From Sodaliphilus pleomorphus (lineage in GTDB: Bacteria; Bacteroidota; Bacteroidia; Bacteroidales; Muribaculaceae): a stretch of 64,000 bases of DNA. Positions 25,808 through 35,200 of the stretch are shown here, one piece after another. The translations under genes and the position numbers were made by a program. Within the stretch, counting starts at the first letter, position 1. The number at the start of each line of letters is the position of its first letter. Below the pieces are notes generated by a model that had not been told where the DNA came from, searched no databases, and saw only the letters and a program-made list of their open reading frames with translations. The stretch is taken from contig NZ_CP045696.1 in NCBI RefSeq assembly GCF_009676955.1, positions 62,001 through 126,000 of the forward strand, read 5' to 3'.

Positions 25808-26125
25808 CATGTGACGCTGCAATTGCTGTGGGAAGAGTACCGCCGGGACAACCCCAGCGGCTACAGCCTCACGCAGTTCAGCTACAACTACCGCCAGAAC
25901 GTCACGGCCAAGGAGGACAACCGTCCGTCGACCATTCTCAAAGACTTGTATGTAGGCGGCTGGGCAGATTTTCCTCGACTTTTCGGGAGACACCATGAGC
26001 TATGTGAACCGTGATACGGGCGAGATTGTAAAGGTGCAGACCTTTGTGGCATGCCTCCCCGCGAGCGACTACGGCTTTATGATATGCGTGCCGTCGCAGC
26101 GTACGGAGGACTTTGTTTACGCATG
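25808..26125 (+). pseudogene. IS21-family transposase (istA) relic
   Basis: Two adjacent frames encode the middle part of an IS21 IstA transposase. The first (25808-about 25965) reads HVTLQLLWEEYRRDNPSGYS and continues to STILKDLYVGG. The second, shifted by one base, reads IFLDFSGDTMSYVNRDTGE and continues to ASDYGFMICVPSQRTEDFVYA, then stops. This is the first part of the catalytic core, with the first catalytic Asp in LDFSGD. The N-terminal helix-turn-helix, the rest of the core and istB are absent. Confidence 0.75.
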
Positions 26126-26402
26126 AAAATTAAGTGAAGGCCATGCAGGGGAGGGCGGCAAGGCCTATGTGTAGTGGCCGACAATCGCGACAGCGCAGCC
26201 GAGGCAGCAACCAGAACTGCTGCAAGCCTATAAAAGGAATGAAAAAAGGCGACTTAACATTTAGGATGCCGCGACTTGAACAGACAAAAGAAGATGTCGA
26301 GGAAATAAATCCTGTTGCGACATTTTTCAATTCCAAGCAATTAATTTTGTGCTCTACAGTATGGGGCGCTCTGAAAAGAGTAAAAGTTTTGGATATTTTT
26401 AT

Positions 26403-26410
26403 TAACTTTG
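26403..26410 (+). promoter_or_regulatory. Probable -7 box of the LysE-type exporter gene
   Basis: TAACTTTG is a perfect TAnnTTTG match 20 bases before ATG 26431. No convincing TTTG is found 19-21 bases upstream, so only the -7 element is supported. Confidence 0.45.
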
Positions 26411-26430
26411 CACACTGCCTGTTTGCAGTT

Positions 26431-27090
26431 ATGATAATGGTATCAATATTAACGACATTGCTGGGTTGTTTCTTGACAGGAATCATTCTGTCGGCACCGA
26501 TGGGGCCAATCGGGATCCTATGCATACAACGCACCCTGAACAAAGGTCGAGAGTCGGGGCTTTACACGGGAGTGGGGGCCAGCTTATCTGATTTGTTCTA
26601 CTGCTTGCTGTCGGGATTGGGCATCTCGATTGTGACCGATTTCATCGATGGACACAAGGATTTGCTCCAGGTCATAGGCAGCGCGATACTTCTCATTTAT
26701 GCTATCTATCTCATTGTAAAGCGAAATACTGCCGCCAACATCAAAGAGACCAATCTTGACAAGAAAGAGACGCACTACCGTGACCTTGTGTCGGGGTTTG
26801 CATTCACGCTTTCAAATCCCTTGATCATTTTTCTCATTTTCCCGCTTTTTGCACGTTTTGGATTTCCAGCAGGTTTGCCTTGGCCAGCCATTTTCATTGG
26901 CTATGTGCTCATCTTCACAGGAGCGCTGTGCTGGTGGACGATGATCACTTACCTTGTGAACAAGGTGAGAAAGCATTTCAACATCAGGAGCATGTGGATT
27001 ATTAATATAATAATAGGCACGATTATCTTGATACTTTCGCTCTACGGCCTTGTTTCAGGTATACAAAGTTTTATTGCAACTCAAGGATAA
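26431..27090 (+). CDS. LysE family exporter
   Basis: A 219-residue inner-membrane protein with six predicted membrane segments. The family signature is near the N-terminus: GCFLTGIILSAPMGPIGILCIQRTL, then TGVGASLSDLFYCLL; FTLSNPLIIFLIFPL marks the second repeat. Members export amino acids such as lysine, arginine, homoserine or threonine; the substrate here is unknown. ATG 26431 is chosen because the frame extends much further upstream only through IS-relic sequence and a promoter box lies just before this start. The next gene follows after 6 bases. Confidence 0.85.
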   Translation: MIMVSILTTLLGCFLTGIILSAPMGPIGILCIQRTLNKGRESGLYTGVGASLSDLFYCLLSGLGISIVTDFIDGHKDLLQVIGSAILLIYAIYLIVKRNTAANIKETNLDKKETHYRDLVSGFAFTLSNPLIIFLIFPLFARFGFPAGLPWPAIFIGYVLIFTGALCWWTMITYLVNKVRKHFNIRSMWIINIIIGTIILILSLYGLVSGIQSFIATQG

Positions 27091-27096
27091 ACGATT

Positions 27097-27735
27097 ATGG
27101 AACTGAATGCACACCGACTTGAAGAACTCGAAGGTCTCTCTCTTGACAAGGCCTGTGACTATATGGAACTGCATTGCGAGAAGCACATGGTGGGCTGTAT
27201 CGACTGGCCAGCTGTTGCCTCCTATCAGCCCATTTGCGCATTTGCCATCGCTTATGGAGCAAAACACATCTACGTTGCATTTACCACGACAGGACAAGAC
27301 TTGCGGGCAATCAACACGGCCAACTTGAGCGCGGTGTCGCAGGACAGCTGTGTGGAATTTTTCATGCAGGTGCCTGGAAGCAAAGAATACTGGAACTTTG
27401 AGTTCAATTGTATAGGTGCTGTCAACGCCAGCCATCGCGAGACCCGGCCATGTCCCGTACGCCTTAATGATGAGCAGATCGAGTCGATAGAGCGATATTC
27501 CTCGGTTGGCTATGAGCCATTTGCCGAGCGGGGTGGTTTGCACACGTGGCGCTTGGCTGTAGCCATACCGTTTGCCCTCATCGGCATTGGACCCGACACC
27601 CCCTATATCATGGGCAATTTTTACAAGTGCGCCGACAAGACGGCACATCCGCATTACCTATCTTGGGCGCCTATTCACATGGAAAAGCCCAACTTCCATT
27701 GCCCTGAATTTTTCGGGCGCATCAACCTCTTATAG
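27097..27735 (+). CDS. CBM9-like carbohydrate-binding domain protein
   Basis: A 212-residue protein that resembles the family 9 carbohydrate-binding-like domain: IYVAFTTTGQDLRAINT early, DSCVEFFMQVPG in the middle, WRLAVAIPFALIG and YLSWAPIHMEKPNFHCPEFF at the end. No signal peptide is visible, which is unusual for a sugar-binding module, so it may act inside the cell or bind another ligand. It probably shares a transcript with the LysE-type exporter. Confidence 0.7.
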   Translation: MELNAHRLEELEGLSLDKACDYMELHCEKHMVGCIDWPAVASYQPICAFAIAYGAKHIYVAFTTTGQDLRAINTANLSAVSQDSCVEFFMQVPGSKEYWNFEFNCIGAVNASHRETRPCPVRLNDEQIESIERYSSVGYEPFAERGGLHTWRLAVAIPFALIGIGPDTPYIMGNFYKCADKTAHPHYLSWAPIHMEKPNFHCPEFFGRINLL

Positions 27736-27839
27736 CTCAAAACAACAAGACAGGGTAGTGGTGCACTGCCCATAACCCTCAATGTAATTGGCATCTACAA
27801 GAGTGGCGCCACACTTGTTGATAACTTGCGGCGTGAATA

Positions 27840-27871
27840 TTTGAACAAGAAAACTTTTAGCATTAACTTTA
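27840..27871 (+). promoter_or_regulatory. Promoter for dnaE
   Basis: TTTG at 27840-27843, 20 bases, then TAACTTTA at 27864-27871, one base from the TAnnTTTG consensus with ideal spacing. An AAGGAGA ribosome-binding site (27899-27905) lies 10 bases before ATG 27916, stronger than most starts in this window. Confidence 0.6.
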
Positions 27872-27915
27872 CCAAAGAATATAAAATCTTGATTTTTTAA
27901 GGAGACAATTACGAT

Positions 27916-30900
27916 ATGATTCCATTTGTACACCTTCATGTGCACTCCTATTACTCGATACTTGACGGTCAGGCTTCGATAAAAGGACTTGTCGACAAGG
28001 CGCGTGCCAACGGCATGCGGGGCATGGCCCTGACCGACCATGGAAACATGTTTGGCATCAAGGAGTTCTTCGACTACACCAACAAAGTGAATGGGGAGGC
28101 TAAGGGAAAGATAAAGGGGCTGAAGCAGCAGCTGAAAGAGGCCCAAAATGTTGATTCGCCCGACCAGGGACAGATTGAGAGCCTAAAGCAGCAACTCGAC
28201 GAGGCCCGGCGTTCACTTTTCATTCCTATATTTGGCTGTGAGGTATATGTTGCCGAGAAAACTTTGAATGATCACGTAGACCGTCGTGATACGGGACGCC
28301 ATCTCATCTTGCTGGCAAAGAATGAGAAAGGCTATCACAATTTACTCAAAATTGTGTCTAAAGCCTGGACCGATGGATTTTATTCACACCCACGCACCGA
28401 TCACGACGAACTCAAGAAATACCACGAGGGCATAATATGCAGCTCGGCTTGCCTGGGCGGTGAAATACCGCAATACATCATGAATGGGCAAATCGAGAAA
28501 GCCAAGGAAGCAGCAAGGTGGTTTAAGGATGTGTTTGGCGACGACTACTATCTGGAGTTGCAGCGTCACAAGGCCACCGTAGCCAAGGCCAATCATGAGA
28601 CCTATCCAAGGCAGCAAGAAGTGAACAAAGTGCTCATTGAGATGTCGAAAGAGCTGGGGATCAAGCTCATTTGCACCAACGACTCACACTTTATCAACGA
28701 GGATGACGCCGAGGCCCACGACCACCTCTTGTGCCTTGCTACAGGCAAAGACCTCGACGACCCCAAACGCATGCTCTACTCCAAGCAAGAGTGGTTCAAG
28801 ACGCAGGAAGAGATGAACGAAGTGTTTGCCGATGTGCCCGAGGCACTGGCCAACACCCAGGAAATCGTCGACAAAATAGAGTTCTACAATATCGAACACG
28901 ACCCTATCATGCCTTTTTTCCCCATTCCAGAGTCATTTGGAAAAGAAGAAGAGTGGCGCAAGAAGTTCAGCGAAGAGGACTTGTACAAGGAATTCTGTTC
29001 CGATGAAAACGGCGAAAATCTCATGTCGCCCCAAGATGCACAGAAACGCATCGACCACTTGGGAGGCTATGACAAGATATACCGCATAAAATTTGAGGCC
29101 GACTATTTGTCGTACCTTGCCTATGAGGGAGCAAAAAAACAATACGGCGACCCAGTGCCCGATGATGTGAAAGATCGCATCAACTTTGAGCTGCACGTGA
29201 TGAAGACGATGGGTTTCCCTGGCTACTTCCTCATTGTGCAGGACTTCATCAACTCGGCCCGCGACAAGCTGGGTGTGATGGTGGGACCCGGGCGTGGCTC
29301 GGCCGCAGGCTCGGTAGTGGCCTACTGCTTGGGTATCACCAAAATCGACCCCCTGAAATATGACCTGCTGTTTGAGCGTTTCCTGAATCCCGACCGCATC
29401 TCGTTGCCGGATATCGACACCGACTTTGACGACGAGGGCCGAGGCAGGGTGCTGCAATGGGTGATGGACAAGTATGGCCATGAAAACTGTGCCCATATCA
29501 TTACCTATTCGACAATGGCTACCAAGAACTCGATAAAAGATGTGGCCCGAGTCGAAAAAGTGCCTCTCGATACAGTGAATGCACTGTGCAAGGCTATTCC
29601 CGACAAGTTCAATGATGGCGCAAAGATGAACCTGAGCAATGCCATTGAGCGTGTCAAGGAGTTGCAAGATGCTGCCAATTCCACCGACACTCACCTGCGT
29701 AATACCATCAAGTATGCCAAGAAGCTTGAAGGCACCGTGCGAGGCACGGGAATACATGCTTGCGGTTTCATCATATGCCGCGACCGCATCGACGACCATG
29801 TGCCGGTATCTACAGCCGACGACCCCGATTTCAAGGGTGTGAAAGTGCCAGTCACGCAATACGACGGGCATGTGATTGAATCTACTGGCCTCATCAAGAT
29901 GGACTTCTTGGGACTGAGCACCTTGTCGGAGCTAAAGGAGGCCGTGAAAAACGTGAAAGAGACAACAGGCAAAGAGATTGATCTCGACAACATACCCATC
30001 GACGACCCGCTCACCTACAAGCTTTTCCAAGAAGGCCGAACGGTGGGCACATTCCAGTTTGAGTCGGCAGGCATGCAAAAGTACTTGCGCGAGCTTCATC
30101 CCGAGGTGTTCGGCGACCTGATCGCAATGAATGCACTCTATCGCCCGGGGCCTATCGAGAACATACCCCACTTCATCGCCCGCAAGCTTGGTAAAGAGCC
30201 CATTACTTACCCCATACCAGAGATGGAGAAATACCTGAAAGATACCTATGGCATCACTGTGTATCAAGAGCAGGTGATGTTGCTCAGCCGCTTGCTGGCC
30301 GGATTCACCCGTGGCCAGAGCGACACCCTGCGCAAGGCCATGGGCAAGAAAAAAATCGAGCAGATGAACAAGCTCGAGGTGCTTTTCTACAAGGGAGGTG
30401 AAGCGCGCGGCCACGATCACGACACCCTGAACAAGATATGGGAAGAATGGAAAAAGTTTGCCTCCTATGCATTCAACAAGTCGCATGCAGCTTGCTACTC
30501 ATGGGTGGCATTCCAAACGGCTTACCTCAAGGCGCACTATCCTGCCGAGTACATGGCCGCACTGCTCACCAGGCGCAGTAGCGATATCAAGGAAGTGACC
30601 AAGTTGATGGATGAGTGCAAGAACTGCAAGGTGGCCACGCTTGGGCCTGATGTGAACGAGAGCTTTGCACAGTTTGGCGTGAACCAGAAAGGGCAAATAC
30701 GCTTTGGCCTGGCTGCCATAAAGGGACTGGGGGTGAAAGCTGCCGAGTCGATTATCAAGGAGCGCAAGCAGAATGGCCCCTACAAGGATATCTTCGACTT
30801 TGCACAGCGCACCGATTACTCGTCGGTCAACCGCAAGGCCTTTGAGTCGCTTGCCTATAGCGGGGGCTTCGACTCGTTTGGGATACCGCGAGAGAGCTTT

Positions 30901-31695
30901 TTTGCCACCGATGCCAATGATGTGGCTTTTCTCGACACACTTGTGCGCTATGGCCAGAAGTATCAAAACGACAAGTCGCTCAACCAGAATTCCCTCTTCG
31001 GCGATAGCAACGCTGTAGAAATTGCAACGCCCGAGATTCCTAAGGCTGAGCCTTGGAGCGACATTGAACGCCTCAACAAGGAAAAGGAGATGGTGGGCAT
31101 TTATCTCTCGGCACACCCGCTCGACAAGTACTACATGGAAATTCAGTTTGGCTGTAACACGAGCCTCAACAAGTTGGACGACAAAAAGTTGACGTTGAAC
31201 GAAGACATCACCTTTGGCGGCATTGTCACCGACTATGTAGAGAAACGCACCCGCAATGACAGGATGTATGGTCGTATCACACTTGAGGACTACTCGGGAA
31301 AATATGAACTCATGCTGTTTGGCCGCAACTTTGTCGACTTCAGAAATTTCGGTATCCCCGGTGAGGCTATTATGGTAAGAGGAGTATATAATAAGTCGCC
31401 ATATAACGATCGCATCAATTTTGATATCAAGGAGATAAAGTTGATGGATGATGTAAAGGGCAAATTGGTGAACCGAATAAGAATTGCTGTTGACGACGAT
31501 CAACTGTCAAGCCTGTCGCAGCTCAAGTTGTGCATGAACGATTCTACAACCAACCGTTGCGATGTTTACTTCAGAATACACGACAAGGCCATCGACCGTG
31601 TTGTCGACTTGAAGTCGCGTTTCAAAATGCCGCTCAACAAGGATGTGATCGATACGCTCAATGACATGGAAATTAATTACGAGGTAAACTTCTAG
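27916..31695 (+). CDS. dnaE: DNA polymerase III alpha subunit
   Basis: The 1259-residue replicative polymerase. The N-terminal PHP domain starts VHLHVHSYYSILDGQ. The polymerase core has VGPGRGSAAGSVVAYCLGI and LPDIDTDFDDEGR, which carry the catalytic aspartates, followed by the fingers region and the helix-hairpin-helix part (AAIKGLGVKAAESI). The C-terminal OB domain is around residues 1075-1170 (ITFGGIVTDYVEKRT). An insertion of about 45 residues rich in Gln, Lys and Glu in the PHP domain (near residues 60-100) looks like a coiled coil and is a feature I associate with Bacteroidetes DnaE. Confidence 0.96.
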   Translation: MIPFVHLHVHSYYSILDGQASIKGLVDKARANGMRGMALTDHGNMFGIKEFFDYTNKVNGEAKGKIKGLKQQLKEAQNVDSPDQGQIESLKQQLDEARRSLFIPIFGCEVYVAEKTLNDHVDRRDTGRHLILLAKNEKGYHNLLKIVSKAWTDGFYSHPRTDHDELKKYHEGIICSSACLGGEIPQYIMNGQIEKAKEAARWFKDVFGDDYYLELQRHKATVAKANHETYPRQQEVNKVLIEMSKELGIKLICTNDSHFINEDDAEAHDHLLCLATGKDLDDPKRMLYSKQEWFKTQEEMNEVFADVPEALANTQEIVDKIEFYNIEHDPIMPFFPIPESFGKEEEWRKKFSEEDLYKEFCSDENGENLMSPQDAQKRIDHLGGYDKIYRIKFEADYLSYLAYEGAKKQYGDPVPDDVKDRINFELHVMKTMGFPGYFLIVQDFINSARDKLGVMVGPGRGSAAGSVVAYCLGITKIDPLKYDLLFERFLNPDRISLPDIDTDFDDEGRGRVLQWVMDKYGHENCAHIITYSTMATKNSIKDVARVEKVPLDTVNALCKAIPDKFNDGAKMNLSNAIERVKELQDAANSTDTHLRNTIKYAKKLEGTVRGTGIHACGFIICRDRIDDHVPVSTADDPDFKGVKVPVTQYDGHVIESTGLIKMDFLGLSTLSELKEAVKNVKETTGKEIDLDNIPIDDPLTYKLFQEGRTVGTFQFESAGMQKYLRELHPEVFGDLIAMNALYRPGPIENIPHFIARKLGKEPITYPIPEMEKYLKDTYGITVYQEQVMLLSRLLAGFTRGQSDTLRKAMGKKKIEQMNKLEVLFYKGGEARGHDHDTLNKIWEEWKKFASYAFNKSHAACYSWVAFQTAYLKAHYPAEYMAALLTRRSSDIKEVTKLMDECKNCKVATLGPDVNESFAQFGVNQKGQIRFGLAAIKGLGVKAAESIIKERKQNGPYKDIFDFAQRTDYSSVNRKAFESLAYSGGFDSFGIPRESFFATDANDVAFLDTLVRYGQKYQNDKSLNQNSLFGDSNAVEIATPEIPKAEPWSDIERLNKEKEMVGIYLSAHPLDKYYMEIQFGCNTSLNKLDDKKLTLNEDITFGGIVTDYVEKRTRNDRMYGRITLEDYSGKYELMLFGRNFVDFRNFGIPGEAIMVRGVYNKSPYNDRINFDIKEIKLMDDVKGKLVNRIRIAVDDDQLSSLSQLKLCMNDSTTNRCDVYFRIHDKAIDRVVDLKSRFKMPLNKDVIDTLNDMEINYEVNF

Positions 31696-31729
31696 TCGCT
31701 CACGCTATGCTATAGTGATTGATTTTATG

Positions 31730-31737
31730 TATATTTG
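31730..31737 (+). promoter_or_regulatory. -7 box before the thioredoxin gene
   Basis: TATATTTG is a perfect TAnnTTTG match 44 bases before ATG 31782. The thioredoxin gene could therefore be transcribed separately from dnaE. No clear -33 element. Confidence 0.45.
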
Positions 31738-31781
31738 CAGTCAATAAACAGTGTTGAACTTTAAAATATGAATTGAAAAAT

Positions 31782-32099
31782 ATGGCTTACATTTTCAACG
31801 ACGGAAACGCCAAAGAGCAGATTGCCACAGGCAAGCCTGTGGTTATCGATTTCTGGGCAGAGTGGTGCGTGCCCTGCAAGAGAATAGCACCTATAGTTGA
31901 AGAACTTGCCCAAGAATATGAGGGAAAAGTTCTAATAGGCAAGTACGATGTCGACAGTGGAGACGACTTGACTGGAGAATATAGCATAAGAAACATCCCT
32001 ACAATCTTGTTCTTTAAAGACGGGAAACTTGTGGAGCGCTATGTGGGCAGTGCAACCAAGGATAAGCTCAAAGAGAAAATTGATGCTCTGCTCAAGTGA
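31782..32099 (+). CDS. trxA: Thioredoxin
   Basis: A 105-residue thioredoxin with active site WAEWCVPCKR, a CVPC variant of the usual CGPC, and the conserved cis-proline segment RNIPTILFFKDGK. No signal peptide, so it acts in the cytoplasm as a general disulphide reductase. ATG 31782 is preferred to the TTG nine bases upstream. The Gly to Val change in the active site may alter redox potential; that is inference. Confidence 0.9.
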   Translation: MAYIFNDGNAKEQIATGKPVVIDFWAEWCVPCKRIAPIVEELAQEYEGKVLIGKYDVDSGDDLTGEYSIRNIPTILFFKDGKLVERYVGSATKDKLKEKIDALLK

Positions 32100-32168
32100 T
32101 AATTTCCAGTAACTTCTGAGCCTGCCACACAGAAAGTGCCGTGACACATCCACATGTGTAGCAAGACA

Positions 32169-32206
32169 ACAAAAAAGCCAGTGCCCAAGAGGGTGCTGGC
32201 TTTCAA
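32169..32206 (-). terminator. Terminator between trxA and htpG
   Basis: AAAGCCAGTGCCC and GGGTGCTGGCTTT form a stem with a four-base AAGA loop and two mismatched or wobble positions. On the minus strand six T follow, so it fits the end of htpG best, but it can also stop trxA transcripts. Confidence 0.75.
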
Positions 32207-32232
32207 TATAGATAGATGTTAAGTTTCAAGTC

Positions 32233-34287
32233 TTATTTTAGCATGTCGACCGACCGTTTCAGGAACTTGCTCAATGCCTCGCCCTTGAGCAGGCCGTTGC
32301 CCAGCAAGGCAATGTCGATGAGCTGCTTCACAGTGTCTTGACCGCTTGCGTACTTGGTGATAATGGCTTGTTGCTTGTCGCGAAGCTCGCTTGCCGTCTT
32401 TTCTTCTTTTTCAAGTTCGGGTTTCTTGTCGTCGGGGATACCCTTGTTGTCTTTGTTGAGATCTCTAATGGCCTTGATCTTGCTGCTTGTGTCGTGCAAC
32501 TGTTGCTCAATGGGCTTGAGTTCGCCGGTCAATGCCGACTCGGCATCATCGATGACCTTTTTCACCACAGGGTGATTGGTGTTCAATGTCAAGTTGTAGG
32601 CTGTGGGCATGTCGCCATAGAAGTTCATGCCAGGCTGGAACTTGGCCATCTCCTTCATGCGGCGCATGTACTCGCTCTGCGTGATGATGACAGGCTGATC
32701 GTTGGGGTTAAGCGATGCATAGGTCACATAGAATTCACACTTATCGAGAGCAGGAATTTGCGACTTAAACAGAGTAGAAGCGATATTTTTCTGCTCATCG
32801 GTGAGTTCTGGTTGCTTGGCATCTTCTTTTTTGACAAGATTGTCGAGCACATCGGCATCGATGCGCACAAATCTCGACTTCTCGTTTTTCTGTTCAAGCA
32901 TGCTCATAAATGGAGTGTCGAGCTCTCCATCCATCATCAGCACGTCGTAGCCCTTGTCGGTAGCCGCCTTGATAAAGGAGTATTGACCCTCCTTGTCGGT
33001 AGCATAAAGGTAAATGAGGTTGCCGTCTTTGTCGGTCTGGTTAGCCTCGATAAGTTTCTTGTAGTCATCGAGCTTGTAGTACTTGCCACTAATGTTTTCA
33101 AGCAAGGCAAACTTCATTGCGCGGTCGCAGAACTTCTCATCGCTCAGCATGCCATACTCAATAAAGATTTTAATGTCTCTCCATTTTTTCTCAAAGTTTT
33201 CAGCATCTTTGCTTGAAATCTCTTCGAGGCGCTCGGCAACTTTCTTGGTGATGTAGGTTGAAATTTTCTTCACGTTGCGGTCGGCCTGAAGGTAACTGCG
33301 CGAAACATTAAGCGGAATGTCGGGCGAGTCGATCACACCTTGCAGGAGCATCATGAACTCGGGAACCACGCCTTCTACACTATCGGTGACAAAGACCTGG
33401 TTGCAGTATAGCTGAATGCGGTCTTTGCGTATGTCGAGATTGGTCTTGATCTTGGGGAAGTAGAGTATTCCTGTCAAAGTGAAGGGATAGTCTACATTTA
33501 GATGTATCCAAAACAGCGGGTCTTCCTGACCAGGATATAGTGCGTGATAAAATTTCAAATAGTCGTCGTCTTTCAAGTCGGCCGGTTTCTTGGTCCATAA
33601 GGGCTCGACATCGTTGATGACGTTGTCATTGTCGGTATCCTCCCACTTGTTGTGCTCTTTGTTCCACTCTTGCTTTTTGCCAAACACAATGGGAACGGGC
33701 ATGAAACGACAATACTTGTGCAGCAACGTGCTTATGCGCGATTGCTCAAGATACTCTTTGTCGTCGTCGGTAATGTGCAAGATGATGTCGGTGCCCCGCT
33801 CTTTCTTGTCACAATCGGTCATTTCATATTCTGGAGAGCCATCGCAGGTCCAGCACACACCCTTGGCTCCATCTTTATAAGACAACGTGTGAATTTCCAC
33901 CTTGTCAGAGACCATGAAGGCCGAATAAAAGCCTAAACCAAAATGTCCAATGATAGCCGAAGCATTGTCTTTGTACTTGTTGAGGAATTCCTCGGCACCC
34001 GAAAAGGCGATCTGGTTGATATACTTGTCAATCTCATCGGCAGTCATGCCTATACCATTGTCGCTCACAGTCAGCGTCTTGGCGTCCTTATCGACTTTGA
34101 CTGTAACCTTGAGGTCATCGGTCTTGCCATTGAAAGCATTGTTGTTGGCCAGTGTTTTCAATTTCTGTATGGCATCGACAGCATTGGATATCAACTCTCG
34201 CAGGAAAATCTCATGATCGCTATAGAGGAATTGTTTAATTACGGGGAAAATGTTGGTTGTAGTTACCCCAATTGAACCTTTTGCCAT
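32233..34287 (-). CDS. htpG: Molecular chaperone HtpG (Hsp90)
   Basis: A 684-residue cytoplasmic Hsp90. The ATP-binding GHKL domain shows ELISNAVDAIQKL, DNGIGM near residue 96 and GHFGLGFYSAFMV; the middle domain has LNVSRSYLQ. It is longer than the E. coli protein (624), as is usual in Bacteroidetes, with a charged stretch near the C-terminus (EKEEKTASELRDKQ). It is transcribed alone, with a terminator at its end. Confidence 0.95.
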   Translation of the reverse strand: MAKGSIGVTTTNIFPVIKQFLYSDHEIFLRELISNAVDAIQKLKTLANNNAFNGKTDDLKVTVKVDKDAKTLTVSDNGIGMTADEIDKYINQIAFSGAEEFLNKYKDNASAIIGHFGLGFYSAFMVSDKVEIHTLSYKDGAKGVCWTCDGSPEYEMTDCDKKERGTDIILHITDDDKEYLEQSRISTLLHKYCRFMPVPIVFGKKQEWNKEHNKWEDTDNDNVINDVEPLWTKKPADLKDDDYLKFYHALYPGQEDPLFWIHLNVDYPFTLTGILYFPKIKTNLDIRKDRIQLYCNQVFVTDSVEGVVPEFMMLLQGVIDSPDIPLNVSRSYLQADRNVKKISTYITKKVAERLEEISSKDAENFEKKWRDIKIFIEYGMLSDEKFCDRAMKFALLENISGKYYKLDDYKKLIEANQTDKDGNLIYLYATDKEGQYSFIKAATDKGYDVLMMDGELDTPFMSMLEQKNEKSRFVRIDADVLDNLVKKEDAKQPELTDEQKNIASTLFKSQIPALDKCEFYVTYASLNPNDQPVIITQSEYMRRMKEMAKFQPGMNFYGDMPTAYNLTLNTNHPVVKKVIDDAESALTGELKPIEQQLHDTSSKIKAIRDLNKDNKGIPDDKKPELEKEEKTASELRDKQQAIITKYASGQDTVKQLIDIALLGNGLLKGEALSKFLKRSVDMLK

Positions 34288-34335
34288 AATAAAATATATA
34301 TTGTTTTAATGTTTTCTAATCAGATATTATTATGA

Positions 34336-34370
34336 CAAAAAAAATGCCACACTGTAGAGTGTGACATTTT
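34336..34370 (-). terminator. Terminator after lpxA
   Basis: On the minus strand AATGTCACACT, loop CTAC and AGTGTGGCATT form a stem with one mismatch, followed by eight T. It ends the lpxD-lpxCZ-lpxA transcript before htpG. Confidence 0.75.
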
Positions 34371-34417
34371 ATCACATGTATTCATGCAACATTGTCTTGT
34401 TTTAGGAGCCGAAAGGT

Positions 34418-35197
34418 TTAGATGCCAATTCTAACGATGCCCCTCTTTGAAGCTTTCACAAAGTCGACAATGATATCGCGCTCGGGACTTGCAGAAATAT
34501 CCTGCTCAACCTTGGCAATTGCATCGCTATTGTTGAGACGCGACATGTAAAGAATGCGATAGATGGAGCTTATCTCGTTCACTTGATCCTCGGTAAAACC
34601 ACGACGTTTCAATCCCACCGAATTCACTCCCTCGTAGGAGAGGGGATAGCGGCCTGCCACGATATAGGGCGGGAGGTCTTTGTTAACCAGCGATCCGCCT
34701 TGAAGCATCACATGGGGACCAATGTGGGTGAATTGATGCACAAGGGCACCGCCACCAAGCACAGCCCAGTCGCCCACGTGAACCTCGCCAGCCAGCTGAA
34801 CCTGATTGGACATGATCACATGGTCGCCTATGAAGCAATCGTGTGCAATGTGGCAGTAGGCCATGATAAGGCAATAGCTGCCCACCACTGTTTTGCCTTG
34901 AGAGGCTGTTCCGCGATGGATAGTGACAAACTCCCGAATGTTGGTATGGTCACCTATGACAGCAATTGTGTCTTCGCCTTTAAATTTCAAATCCTGGGGA
35001 ATGTCGCATATCACAGCGCCCGAATGAATGTGACAAAACTTGCCAATGCGTGCGCCCGAGTGAATGGTAACATTGCTATCGATTATTGTGCCGTCGCCAA
35101 TCTCGACGTTGGCATCGATGGTTGTAAAAGGACCTATTTTGACATTTTTACCGATTTTTGCGCTCGGATCAATCGATGTCAAGGGGTATTTTTCCAT
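34418..35197 (-). CDS. lpxA: UDP-N-acetylglucosamine acyltransferase
   Basis: The 259-residue first enzyme of lipid A synthesis; it transfers a 3-hydroxyacyl chain from ACP to UDP-GlcNAc. Left-handed beta-helix hexapeptide repeats fill residues 10-180 (IGKNVKIGPFTTIDANVEIG), and YCHIAHDCFIGDHVIMSN contains the catalytic His. The C-terminal helical part begins at VNSVGLKRRGF. It is the last gene of the lpx operon, 3 bases after lpxC-fabZ. Confidence 0.95.
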   Translation of the reverse strand: MEKYPLTSIDPSAKIGKNVKIGPFTTIDANVEIGDGTIIDSNVTIHSGARIGKFCHIHSGAVICDIPQDLKFKGEDTIAVIGDHTNIREFVTIHRGTASQGKTVVGSYCLIMAYCHIAHDCFIGDHVIMSNQVQLAGEVHVGDWAVLGGGALVHQFTHIGPHVMLQGGSLVNKDLPPYIVAGRYPLSYEGVNSVGLKRRGFTEDQVNEISSIYRILYMSRLNNSDAIAKVEQDISASPERDIIVDFVKASKRGIVRIGI

Positions 35198-35200
35198 AAT

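Noticed and set aside
26134..26430. Upstream extension of the LysE-type exporter by 99 residues
   Set aside because: The extra part is hydrophilic, comes from IS-relic flanking sequence, and a TAACTTTG promoter box lies within it just before ATG 26431.
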